NCBI GenBank assembly: GCA_902613855.1
Contig: CACMIX010000002.1
Coordinates: 62,001 to 126,000, forward strand
Reading direction: 5' to 3'
Origin: an uncultured Pelagibacteraceae bacterium
Lineage (GTDB): Bacteria > Pseudomonadota > Alphaproteobacteria > Pelagibacterales > Pelagibacteraceae
DNA: 64,000 nt
Shown one piece after another: positions 7,834-16,731 of the stretch (position 1 is its first letter; every line of letters begins with the position of its first letter). Made by a program: the position numbers and the translations under genes. The notes under the pieces are model-generated. The model ran no database searches, was not told the DNA's origin, and saw only the letters and a program-made list of their open reading frames with translations.

Positions 7834-9159
7834 TTAGTTAGATTGTTGATCAGAAGCTTTTATGTCTTCAACAGTAGTTTCAGAAGCTAATTTTGTTGGT
7901 TCATCAATTGGCTCTGTAGTTGGGCTTAATTCAATACCTGCAGGCGTAATTGACTGAGGCATTGCAATAAATTGAGAGTCTGGATTTTCAACTGCTGGTC
8001 TAACTCTAGATCTATAGACACCATAAATTCCAATTAAAATATGAAAAAACATTAGAAAAACAAAAAAACCATTAAGACCCGCAATGTCCATAAAAATTGA
8101 GCACAAAAATGGACCACCAATTGCACCTAAACCAAAAATAAATTGTAAACTAGCACCAGCTGCAACAAATTTTTCTTTAGGAATAAAATCATTTGTGTGA
8201 GCAAGGATCAATGAGAACATTGGTAAACTACAAAAGGCAAATAAAATTAAAAAAAAATAAAACCAAAATTTACTTGTTCCCAGTCCTTCAGGCAAATACA
8301 TCTGTGCAGAGGAAAAAATTGCACATAATGCAAAAAAGGCTGCAGCAAAACTCACAACAATAATTACTTTTCTTCTATCATACATATCTGATATTTTTCC
8401 TATTGGCCACTGTGAAACTGCGCCAGAAATTGCTAACAAGAACGTAACTAATGAAATATGAAAAATAGAAAAATTCATTCCTGCAGCGTATACAGCTAGC
8501 AATGTGAATAATGCAGATTGAATTGTTCCATAAAGAAATGCACTAACCATTCCGAAAGGAGATGAAATATAAACCTCTTGAATAGACATGGTTTCTATTT
8601 TTTTAAATGTTGGAGGTTTTCTTTTGGTAAGTAAAATTGGAATTAGTGCACCTGATGTTATAATTGATATCAATATAAAAGGTTCAAAATTTATTGGATT
8701 ACTAAAGTTTAAAAAAAACATTCCTATACCCATTGAACCATACAAAATCACCATATAGATTGATAAGACACTTCCTCTGTTTTTATTACTTGCTCTATCG
8801 TTTAACCAACTTTCAGCAACAGTATAAATAGAGACCATACTGATACCTGTAAGCACTCTCAATAGGAACCAAACAAATGGACTAACAAAAACAGCATGAA
8901 CTAAAATCACTAAAGATGCAATTGATGCAAAAACTGCAAAAATTCTGATATGACCAACCCTTGATATGAATTTAGGAATAGTCATTGCTCCTATAAAATA
9001 TCCAACAAAATAACCGGACATCATAAATCCAGTTGCAGTTAAACTAAACTCTTCTTTGACTGCTCGAACCCCTAAAAGTGATCCTTGAAAACCGTAGGCG
9101 AGCATAATTGCTCCCATACCTAAAAATAAAGCCCACGAATTTTTTAACACCTTGTTCAT
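7834..9159 (-). CDS. MFS transporter (YcaD-like), putative efflux permease
   Basis: Major facilitator superfamily permease of 441 residues with about 12 hydrophobic segments. The A-type motif between helices 2 and 3 is altered, seen as GYFIGAMTIPKFISRVGHIR. A second copy between helices 8 and 9 reads SQWPIGKISDMYDRRKV, matching the GxxxDxxGRR consensus. The sequence AESWLNDRASNKNRGSVLS in the first half is typical of the YcaD/MFS-1 group. The last ~45 residues form a soluble Pro/Thr/Glu-rich tail. It lies 54 bases after an EamA transporter and 70 bases before egtB, on the same strand, so export or uptake of a thiol compound is a tempting but unproven idea. Substrate unknown. Confidence 0.85.
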   Translation of the reverse strand: MNKVLKNSWALFLGMGAIMLAYGFQGSLLGVRAVKEEFSLTATGFMMSGYFVGYFIGAMTIPKFISRVGHIRIFAVFASIASLVILVHAVFVSPFVWFLLRVLTGISMVSIYTVAESWLNDRASNKNRGSVLSIYMVILYGSMGIGMFFLNFSNPINFEPFILISIITSGALIPILLTKRKPPTFKKIETMSIQEVYISSPFGMVSAFLYGTIQSALFTLLAVYAAGMNFSIFHISLVTFLLAISGAVSQWPIGKISDMYDRRKVIIVVSFAAAFFALCAIFSSAQMYLPEGLGTSKFWFYFFLILFAFCSLPMFSLILAHTNDFIPKEKFVAAGASLQFIFGLGAIGGPFLCSIFMDIAGLNGFFVFLMFFHILIGIYGVYRSRVRPAVENPDSQFIAMPQSITPAGIELSPTTEPIDEPTKLASETTVEDIKASDQQSN

Positions 9160-9213
9160 ATGAGTCGCTATCTATTTCTGATTTGCGGCCAAATCAAGTT
9201 AATTGTAATAGGG

Positions 9214-10074
9214 CTATGATTTTTTTAGTTTATGAAAAGAGTGAATAGCTATCGTTAGAATGATGACAATGCCTCCTTGAATTGTTTCTAGACTTGGTTG
9301 TTCTTTAATCACCATCCAGACCCAAATTGGCCCGATGATTGTCTCTAGTAAAAAGAATAAGTTTACCTCTTCTGCAGGTATAAATCTTGGTGCAATAGTG
9401 ACTAAAACAAAAGGTATCGCAACACACATTACACACATTAGAGGAACAATTAATAGGTCTCTACCAACTAATGCATAAGTTTCAATAAAGAAAATAGCAA
9501 ATATTGCAACCAACAGCTTACCGACTACAGCAGCAGGAACTAGGTTTTTTGTTTTTGCGGATCTAATCGTAACGGCTCCAACTGCTAATCCCAAGGCACA
9601 AACGAGACCCAATAAATCTCCAAAAATATTCCCTAATTGTAAGGAGTCGTAAAATATATATATCGCAGCAAAAAAAGTTACTGCGATTGCTATCCAAGTT
9701 TTACTATCTGGCATCTCTTTTAAAAATATTGCTCCTAAAATTGCTGAAAGCATAGGAGCCATAGCAATCATAACCAATGTATTGGCTACATTCGTATTCT
9801 GAATAGAAACAACAAAAGCAATATTGGTTATAGAAAAAGTTATTATATAAATTATTCCATGATGCCCACTCGTGAAAAGCATTTTGAAGAAATTTGCTTT
9901 GTAGATAAGTAACATACCGACCAACACAGTGAAAAAAGGAATTACTCCTCGATAAAAAACTAAACTCCAGGTATCAACACTAGCCAATCTTATAAATAAA
10001 CTATCAGGAGTAATAAACATCACTGCAACAAAGGCTAACAAAGAACCTTTTTGTTGCTCGTTTAAAGTTTTCAC
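9214..10074 (-). CDS. EamA-family (DMT) transporter
   Basis: Drug/metabolite transporter of 286 residues with about ten hydrophobic helices in two EamA repeats. Repeat one is roughly residues 10-135 and ends with the characteristic AMAPMLSAILGAIFLKEMP; repeat two runs to about 280 with FFLLETIIGPIWVWMVIKEQPS. The start is a GTG that overlaps the gshB stop as GTGA, so the two are translationally coupled. This places it in the gshA-gshB transcription unit, and it may move a thiol, amino acid or precursor across the inner membrane. EamA proteins have very varied substrates, so none is assigned. Confidence 0.87.
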   Translation of the reverse strand: MKTLNEQQKGSLLAFVAVMFITPDSLFIRLASVDTWSLVFYRGVIPFFTVLVGMLLIYKANFFKMLFTSGHHGIIYIITFSITNIAFVVSIQNTNVANTLVMIAMAPMLSAILGAIFLKEMPDSKTWIAIAVTFFAAIYIFYDSLQLGNIFGDLLGLVCALGLAVGAVTIRSAKTKNLVPAAVVGKLLVAIFAIFFIETYALVGRDLLIVPLMCVMCVAIPFVLVTIAPRFIPAEEVNLFFLLETIIGPIWVWMVIKEQPSLETIQGGIVIILTIAIHSFHKLKKS

Positions 10075-11006
10075 GCTTTAAGTTCTTTCCAAAAAATTTT
10101 AGCAAGATTTATGCCTGATAAATCCAAAAAAGTTTTAAGTCCAGTTGGGGAGGTTACGTTAATATCTCCATTAAGTTTTTGATCAATAAAATCTATTCCT
10201 GCAAAAAAAATATTATCTTTTTTTAAATCCTTAGCAATCAATCTTGATATCTTATTTTCATTTATACTCAGTTTGATATTAACAGGCTTTGCACCTTTAC
10301 TCATATTACTTAAAATAGATCCTTTCTTTGGAATTCTAGAGATTGCGCCACAAACTTTACCATTGATTATAAAAACTCTTTTATCTCCTTTACTAATTTT
10401 AGGTAAAAATTTTTGCAACATAATGTGATCGTGTTTTTTGATGAAACTATTGATTAATTTTGAATTAAATTTGCTTAATAAATGTATATCGTTCCCACTG
10501 TAACTGTGGATTGGTTTTAAAATAACTTTTTTGTTCTTTCTAAAAAATTTTTTTATTTCATCAATATTTTTAGTGAAAATAGTACTCGGCATATATTTTT
10601 GATATTTTGCTGAATACAACTTTTCTGAAACATTTCTTATAGAAGTAGGGTTATTTAAAATTTTTACTTTATCTTTAATAGTATCTAAAATGTAAGTCGT
10701 TGAAATATACTCAAGATTAAAGGGTGGATCTTGTCGTATAAGTATAAATTTAGCTTTAGTGAGTTCTAAACTACATTTTTTTAATATTTTAAAAAATTTA
10801 TTTTGAGTGTAATTAAATTTAACAAAAAAACCTGTTGCAATTACTTTTGAATTAATAATTGAAAGGTCTTTTGGCTCATAATAGAATATTTTATAATTCT
10901 TATTTTGAGCCTCATTAGCTAAAAAAATACTTGTATCTGAAACTGGATTTAATTTTGAAGGATGATTACCTTGAATAGCAACAATTTTATTTGTCATATA
11001 ATTCAT
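10071..11006 (-). CDS. gshB: Glutathione synthase (ATP-grasp)
   Basis: Joins gamma-glutamylcysteine and glycine using ATP. The 311-residue protein resembles prokaryotic GshB: an N-terminal domain with IRQDPPFNLEYISTTYIL (the family's RxDPPFdxxY motif), an ATP-grasp core with VILKPIHSYSGNDIH, the GDKRVFIINGKVCGAISRIP stretch and, near the end, INVTSPTGLKTF. These are strong family landmarks. The start overlaps the gshA end by 20 bases; an in-frame ATG at 10997 is an alternative start that matches the family N-terminus about as well. The gene is extremely A/T-rich with many Lys and Ile codons, which blurs overall similarity. It forms an operon with gshA and the EamA gene. Confidence 0.9.
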   Translation of the reverse strand: MNYMTNKIVAIQGNHPSKLNPVSDTSIFLANEAQNKNYKIFYYEPKDLSIINSKVIATGFFVKFNYTQNKFFKILKKCSLELTKAKFILIRQDPPFNLEYISTTYILDTIKDKVKILNNPTSIRNVSEKLYSAKYQKYMPSTIFTKNIDEIKKFFRKNKKVILKPIHSYSGNDIHLLSKFNSKLINSFIKKHDHIMLQKFLPKISKGDKRVFIINGKVCGAISRIPKKGSILSNMSKGAKPVNIKLSINENKISRLIAKDLKKDNIFFAGIDFIDQKLNGDINVTSPTGLKTFLDLSGINLAKIFWKELKA

Positions 11007-12282
11007 CTAAATTTTCATTTTCTGAAAATTTACTAATCATATGATCTGCGTTTGTTGTCTTATTATCAATTACTTTTTGTAAGTGACTTAAAAAAATTTT
11101 TTCGTTGTTTCCTTTTCTGCTCAAAATATCTCTGTTTTCCAAACCTTTTTTTGATAAATTTAATAGTGTGGATGACCAGTAAAGAAGATCTTTACCCATT
11201 AATTGAGTATTAAATCCTTTTTTTGGTGCTTCTAAATATGCATTAATAACCTTATCTGTTTCCCACTTAGAAATAACATCATAAACTTCTTCAAGATTTC
11301 CATAAAGTATTCCTATATTAAATGCAGGTCCAGCACACAAGCAATCCCAACCACATGTATCCATTGATCTAAGCTCAATATATTTTTTTAACCTATTCTC
11401 AGTAAAGATTGTACTTAAATGTGTTGTAAGATCACCCTCTGTAGGTAATCGGTTATTAATTTCTGAAATTTTACCCTCCATAAAATCTCTAAAAATATAC
11501 TTTCTCCCAGAAATATATTCATCTTTATCTTGAATAAATAAAATAGGAAAATCCATTGTAAATTCTGCATATTTTTCAAAATTTAAATTTTCAAAAAACA
11601 ATTTTGGAAGTCCTCCTCTAGAAGTATTTTGCCAAACTTTTGATCTGTACGATAAATAATTACTTTTTTTCTTTTCAACTATTGAGGAATTAGCAAATAA
11701 AGCAATAGAAATGGGTACAATTGAATTTATAACTTTAAATTTTTTAATAAAATCTTCTTCTGAGCAATAATCTATATTTAATTGTGTCCCACAAGTTCGA
11801 TACATCATATCTAAACTTAATTCACCACCAAAGGGCATATCTTGAGTCATTAATTTATATCTCTGCTTAGGATTATTTGGGATCTCTTCTAATTTCGAAA
11901 TAGGATCAAAACCAGCACTGACAATTTCAATATCTAATTTTTTTGTAACTTGCTTTAGCTCAAACAAATAATCTTGAGACTCTGAACAAGCCTCATGTAT
12001 ATGGTTAAGTTTATCTCCTGATAATTCAATTTGATTACCGGGCTCAAGAGTAATGTTTTTTCCTCCTTTATTAAGTGCAATAATATTCTCTTTTTCAAAA
12101 ACTGGGTTCCATCCAAACTCCAACAATGCATTAAACATTTCTTTAATTTTAGAATAATCTACTCGTTTATTATCTTTCTTATTAAATAAAAACTTTTCAT
12201 GTTCAATTCCAATTTTAAAATCTTTATTCTGTTTTACTCCAGATTTAAAATACTCAATTATTTTTTCTTTATTATCGATCAT
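10987..12282 (-). CDS. gshA: Glutamate-cysteine ligase, plant/alphaproteobacterial type
   Basis: Catalyses ATP-dependent formation of gamma-glutamylcysteine, first step of glutathione synthesis and the sulfur donor of type I EgtB. The 431-residue protein belongs to the GCS2 (plant-type) group: FKIGIEHEKFLF near residue 25 carries the metal-binding Glu-x-Glu-type motif, GKNITLEPGNQIELSG near residue 75, DMMYRTCGTQLNIDY near residue 160 and a C-terminal ENRLKKYIELRSMDTCGWDCLCAGPAF stretch. It heads a run of same-strand genes for thiol chemistry that reaches egtD. It is separated from purF upstream by about 50 bases, so it could be read from the purF transcript or from its own promoter in that A/T-rich gap. 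Confidence 0.93.
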   Translation of the reverse strand: MIDNKEKIIEYFKSGVKQNKDFKIGIEHEKFLFNKKDNKRVDYSKIKEMFNALLEFGWNPVFEKENIIALNKGGKNITLEPGNQIELSGDKLNHIHEACSESQDYLFELKQVTKKLDIEIVSAGFDPISKLEEIPNNPKQRYKLMTQDMPFGGELSLDMMYRTCGTQLNIDYCSEEDFIKKFKVINSIVPISIALFANSSIVEKKKSNYLSYRSKVWQNTSRGGLPKLFFENLNFEKYAEFTMDFPILFIQDKDEYISGRKYIFRDFMEGKISEINNRLPTEGDLTTHLSTIFTENRLKKYIELRSMDTCGWDCLCAGPAFNIGILYGNLEEVYDVISKWETDKVINAYLEAPKKGFNTQLMGKDLLYWSSTLLNLSKKGLENRDILSRKGNNEKIFLSHLQKVIDNKTTNADHMISKFSENENLDELYDK

Positions 12283-12334
12283 GCTTATTTAAATAGTATC
12301 TTTTATTTTTTTTTAAAGAACTCTTTTTATCTTA

Positions 12335-13816
12335 CTAGTTGTTCGAGGCAGTACTTAACAAAGATAGTTGTGTAATTTTACTATCTCCTAGTTCGTCAAC
12401 TGGTTTAACTGGATAATCTCCTGTAAAATAATGATCTGTTAATTGAGGGTAAGTGTCATTTCGCTTATCAAAACCAATAGCTCTATATAGACCATCAATA
12501 GACAAAAATTTTAATGATTTAGCACCAATATACTTGCAAATTTCATCATTCGTTTTATTTGCAGCTAACAATTCTTTTTTAGTTGGAGTATCCACACCAT
12601 AAAAATCAGGATATCTAATTTCAGGACACGCTATTCTAACGTGAACCTCTTCTGCACCTGCATCGTACAACATTTTTACTATTTTATGAGAAGTAGTTCC
12701 TCTGACAAGCGAGTCATCAATTAAAATAATTTTTTTATTTTTAATAGTAGTTTGATTTGCATTTAATTTAAGCTTAACACCTAAACTTCTAATTTTTTGG
12801 CTTGGTTCAATAAAAGTTCGACCTACGTAATGATTTCTTATCAAACCATGTTCAAAGTTTATTTTAAGTTTTTGGGAAAATCCTAGTGCTGCTGCATTAC
12901 CAGAGTCTGGCACTGGAACTACAATGTCTGCATCGATATCATTTTCTTTTGCAAGCTCCACACCTAAATTTTTTCTATGTTCATAAGCAGTCTTATTATC
13001 TATTAAGCTATCAGGTCTTGCAAAGTAGATATATTCAAAAACACATGGTCTTACTTTTTTAGGTGGAAAAGGTTTGATGCTTGTCAGTTGATTGTTCTCA
13101 ATTAAAACAATTTCACCATTTTCAACCTCTCTTATAAAGTTTGCACCAATAATATCTAATGCACAAGTTTCTGATGCTAAGACGTAACTACTTCCCAATT
13201 TTCCAATCAACAAAGGTCTTATGCCATAAGGATCTCTTACCCCAATTAGAGAGTTTTGAGTAAGCATTACTAAAGCATATCCACCTTGTATTTGAAAAAT
13301 TGCATCAATTACTTTATCAATAGTTTTTGATCTCTTTGATTTTGCAATCAATTGTACAATAGTTTCAGTATCTGAAGTGGTGTAGAAAATAGCTCCTTCC
13401 TCTACAAGTTTTTTTCTCAAAGAAATTGAATTAGTTAAATTTCCATTATGTGAAACTCCGATTCCTCCTGCATTAGTATCAGCAAAAAAAGGCTGGATAT
13501 TTCTTAAAGTATTATTACCAGTTGTACTATATCGATTGTGACCTATGGCGTAATTACCTTTTAAATTATTTAATACTTTTTCCTTATTAAAGTTGTCTCC
13601 AACTAAACCAAATCGCTTTTCAGAATAATATTTCTCACCATCAAAACTAACAATTCCACAACCTTCTTGTCCTCGATGTTGTAAAGCATGTAAACCAAGA
13701 GCGGTTAAAGCTGAAGCATCTTTTGCATTACTAATACCAAATACTCCACATTCTTCTTTTAGTTTTGGATCAAAGATCTTTAATTTTTTCTTTAGATTCT
13801 TGATATGTTTTTTCAT
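12335..13816 (-). CDS. purF: Amidophosphoribosyltransferase
   Basis: First committed enzyme of purine synthesis: makes 5-phosphoribosylamine from PRPP and glutamine. The 493-residue protein has an N-terminal class II glutaminase with the catalytic Cys in EECGVFGI after a 22-residue leader that would be removed, and a C-terminal phosphoribosyltransferase domain with the PRPP loop KKIILIDDSLVRGTTS. HRGQEGCGIV and SHNGNLTN mark the glutaminase site. The usual iron-sulfur/structural Cys-containing C-terminal region ends in VDELGDSK. The start overlaps the cvpA coding end by 47 bases, a long overlap, but the leader is needed to place the Cys correctly. cvpA-purF order is conserved in proteobacteria. 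Confidence 0.96.
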   Translation of the reverse strand: MKKHIKNLKKKLKIFDPKLKEECGVFGISNAKDASALTALGLHALQHRGQEGCGIVSFDGEKYYSEKRFGLVGDNFNKEKVLNNLKGNYAIGHNRYSTTGNNTLRNIQPFFADTNAGGIGVSHNGNLTNSISLRKKLVEEGAIFYTTSDTETIVQLIAKSKRSKTIDKVIDAIFQIQGGYALVMLTQNSLIGVRDPYGIRPLLIGKLGSSYVLASETCALDIIGANFIREVENGEIVLIENNQLTSIKPFPPKKVRPCVFEYIYFARPDSLIDNKTAYEHRKNLGVELAKENDIDADIVVPVPDSGNAAALGFSQKLKINFEHGLIRNHYVGRTFIEPSQKIRSLGVKLKLNANQTTIKNKKIILIDDSLVRGTTSHKIVKMLYDAGAEEVHVRIACPEIRYPDFYGVDTPTKKELLAANKTNDEICKYIGAKSLKFLSIDGLYRAIGFDKRNDTYPQLTDHYFTGDYPVKPVDELGDSKITQLSLLSTASNN

Positions 13817-14315
13817 TAGGAAATTCTTTAATTAAGTAACTACTACCTTTTTCTAAATATGGAAAGGCGTATGATTTGTCCATATTTATTGGCCATTTAT
13901 CATGATTATAAACGATATGAATACCTGAGAAAATACAAACAGAAATTATATAAGCTTTTATAAAGCCAAAAAAGAATCCAAACGTTGTATCTAAACCGCC
14001 AATACCAGTATATTTAACAGCTTTACTAATACCTTTGTTAACTAACAATACTAAAAAAATAACTACAATAAAAATTGCTATACCAAGACCAACATCTAAT
14101 ACATATTCATTATCAATCATATCCTTTACATAAGGTTTAACTCTTGGAAATAGAATTAGAGTTATCACATAGGCTAAAAGCCACTTTGCCATGGAAAGGA
14201 TACTTAATATAAAACCTTTTTTATAACAGCTAATTAAAGACCAAATAGTGATGACCAAATAAATTAAATCTATAATAGAAGTTGCTTTGTAAAAATCTGC
14301 CAAAGTTTCTAACAT
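13770..14315 (-). CDS. cvpA: CvpA family membrane protein
   Basis: Inner-membrane protein of 181 residues related to colicin V production protein CvpA. It has four hydrophobic segments (about residues 15-35, 40-60, 75-95 and 110-135) and the family motif GxLDxxxGFxxGFxKA seen as GGLDTTFGFFFGFIKAYI. The first helix region with YKKGFILSILSMAKW matches the conserved RG-x-GF pattern. It lies between the MMPL transporter gene, whose stop it overlaps by one base, and purF, which it overlaps by 47 bases. CvpA is linked to envelope homeostasis; its biochemical action is not settled. Confidence 0.9.
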   Translation of the reverse strand: MLETLADFYKATSIIDLIYLVITIWSLISCYKKGFILSILSMAKWLLAYVITLILFPRVKPYVKDMIDNEYVLDVGLGIAIFIVVIFLVLLVNKGISKAVKYTGIGGLDTTFGFFFGFIKAYIISVCIFSGIHIVYNHDKWPINMDKSYAFPYLEKGSSYLIKEFPNEKTYQESKEKIKDL

Positions 14316-16711
14316 TAAGCTGATTTACCAAAGGGTTTGATAATCAAGATCAATGCAGGCAGTAAAGTTAATACAGAGATCATAGCTAATAACATTGCTA
14401 AACCAGTGAACATGCCAAAATAAATTGTAGGAATAAACTTAGACAAAACTAAAATTGAAAATCCAAAAACAATTGTGATTGAAGTGTTTAAAATTGCAAC
14501 CCCCACTGTAGAATGACATAATTGCAATGTTTTATTATAATCCTTAATATTATTGAATTCCTCTTTAAATCGATAAATATAATGGATACTATTGTCTACA
14601 GCTATACCAATAGTAATCGCAGCAATGGTAATAGTCATCATATCTAGAGGAATTTCTAATAAACCTATAATTCCAAGTATGAAAAATGCAGCGATGAAAT
14701 TTGGCACCACTCCTATTAAAGATAATTTTATATTTCTAAATAGAATTAAAAACATTATAAAAATCCCAAACATTACCAATCCTAATGTAAGTATTTGTGA
14801 TTTAAATAAGCTCTGTAACAAGTTATTAAATAAAATTAATACCCCAGCAAGCTGATATTCACTTTCGTCTAGACCAATCTTATCTTTAAGATCAAAATTT
14901 ATTTTATTAATTAAATCGTTTCTTCTTAAATTTTCTTGGGAGTCTATTATTCTTAAGCTAATCCTTGCTTCATCATTTTCTATTGAAAGATATGGATCAA
15001 TAATTTCTGTTTTAATACTTTCAGGTATCTTAGAATAAAGAACACCCATTTCTAGAGTTCCTAAAGGTTTATTATTATTTAATTGGGTTGCTACATCAAT
15101 AATTGATGAAAAAGATAAAACTTTTCCAATTTCAGGAAGACTATCTAAGTAATTATGAACAGATGCAATTTTATCAATTTTATCTTTGGTAAACCAATAT
15201 TTGTCATCATTTTTGTCATTTTCATCTCCCCAGTCCTCAAACTCATCATCTTCAGTTGATTTTTTTTCTTTTTCTTTCTTAGGAAACTTAAGAATTACTT
15301 CTAATGGTGTTGTGCCTCCAAGCTCTTCATCTATAAGTTTCATGCCTTTATAGATTTCAGTATTTTTGTTAAAATAATTAATAAAGCTGTTTTCAACTTC
15401 TAGCTTGCCAATACCAATAATACTTAAAATAATTACAAATCCTGTTACTGAAAAAATTAAATTTTTTTTATTTATAGAAATTGATCCTAGAAAAGTCGTA
15501 AATTTAGTGTCTTGCTCTTTTTTAAGTGAGATATTGTCAGAAGGAGCGAAACTTAAAAAAGTCGGGAGTAAAGTGAAGGTAATTATAAATGAAGTAATTA
15601 GACCAAAAGTCATCATCCACCCGAAGTCAATAATAGGTTTGATTTCACTAAAAATTAAGGACAAAAATGCTAAAATTGTAGTCAATGCAGTGTAAAAAAT
15701 TGGCCAAAACATTTTTCTGGTGGTCAATGAAATAATTTCTAAAGTATTTTTAGAAGGGGAAACTTTTTTAAGCTGTAAAAATCTCGTACTCATGTGAATG
15801 TTCATTGCCATTGTTAAAATCAACATCAAAGCAATGAAGTTTGATGAAATAACAGTGACTTTCCATCCTAGTAGTCCAAGTAACCCAATCATTATAACGA
15901 CTGAAACTACACAACTGCTAATTGGAACTATAATCCAGATAAGTTTCCTAAAGACAAACCATAGGGTTGCAACAATAAATAATAAAACACCTATACCAAA
16001 AACCACAATGTCACTTTTAATAAAGGTCATCATGTCATCAGCAATCATTGGTATACCACCTAAGTAAATCTTACCTACATCCCCATAGCTTTGGATAACT
16101 TGTCTGATCTCCAGAATATTTTGATGATTTTGTTTTTTGTTTTGATCTTTATAATTTTCAATTTCATCTTTTGATTTACTTTCAATGTTTTCAAGTTTTT
16201 GAGATTGTTTAATATAAACAATTATGCCACTTGTTTTTCCATCTTCACTAATGACAAAGTTTCTAAATACAGGACTATTAAGAATTTCCTTAAATCCTCT
16301 ATTTTTATCAACATCGTCGTCTTTTAAAGTTTTAAAACTTTCTAATCTTTCTTGAAGTGGGGCATCTGAATTACTTAACAATGGAATATCTAGAAGAGTA
16401 ACAACACTATGTACCCAATCCAAACTTTGTATTTTATATTTTAAACTTAATAAATTATTAATTGATGTATCAGTTACCATCCCTTCATTAGGAGTATAAG
16501 TAAGAATTAAAAACTCTCTAGATCCGTATCTTTCAGAAACTTCTTTTAAATATGCTAAATCTGGATCTCCATCGATCAATAATGTCTCTGAAGATGCATC
16601 TAGTCTAAAATCTTTTGTATAATAACCAAAACTTAAAATAGTGATTATTAGTAATAGAAGTATTGCTTTAGGATTCTTTAAGATAATGTTTTGATACATT
16701 TGAGCCAACAT
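14315..16711 (-). CDS. RND/MMPL-family transporter
   Basis: Large inner-membrane transporter of 798 residues in the resistance-nodulation-division superfamily, MMPL subgroup. It shows one N-terminal helix, a large periplasmic loop, a cluster of helices around residues 230-400, a second helix near 430, a second soluble loop with an acidic Glu/Asp/Lys stretch (KKEKEKKSTEDDEFEDWGDENDKNDD region, about 485-510), and a final helix cluster from about 630 to 790. AITIGIAVDNSIHYIYRFKEE is the conserved GxxxDxxxH/Y proton-relay motif of the family. Relatives export lipids, hopanoids or hydrophobic compounds. It sits between dnaB and cvpA in place of genes usually found there. Substrate unknown. Confidence 0.87.
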   Translation of the reverse strand: MLAQMYQNIILKNPKAILLLLIITILSFGYYTKDFRLDASSETLLIDGDPDLAYLKEVSERYGSREFLILTYTPNEGMVTDTSINNLLSLKYKIQSLDWVHSVVTLLDIPLLSNSDAPLQERLESFKTLKDDDVDKNRGFKEILNSPVFRNFVISEDGKTSGIIVYIKQSQKLENIESKSKDEIENYKDQNKKQNHQNILEIRQVIQSYGDVGKIYLGGIPMIADDMMTFIKSDIVVFGIGVLLFIVATLWFVFRKLIWIIVPISSCVVSVVIMIGLLGLLGWKVTVISSNFIALMLILTMAMNIHMSTRFLQLKKVSPSKNTLEIISLTTRKMFWPIFYTALTTILAFLSLIFSEIKPIIDFGWMMTFGLITSFIITFTLLPTFLSFAPSDNISLKKEQDTKFTTFLGSISINKKNLIFSVTGFVIILSIIGIGKLEVENSFINYFNKNTEIYKGMKLIDEELGGTTPLEVILKFPKKEKEKKSTEDDEFEDWGDENDKNDDKYWFTKDKIDKIASVHNYLDSLPEIGKVLSFSSIIDVATQLNNNKPLGTLEMGVLYSKIPESIKTEIIDPYLSIENDEARISLRIIDSQENLRRNDLINKINFDLKDKIGLDESEYQLAGVLILFNNLLQSLFKSQILTLGLVMFGIFIMFLILFRNIKLSLIGVVPNFIAAFFILGIIGLLEIPLDMMTITIAAITIGIAVDNSIHYIYRFKEEFNNIKDYNKTLQLCHSTVGVAILNTSITIVFGFSILVLSKFIPTIYFGMFTGLAMLLAMISVLTLLPALILIIKPFGKSA

Positions 16712-16731
16712 TAGCTCTTTTATATTGGAAA

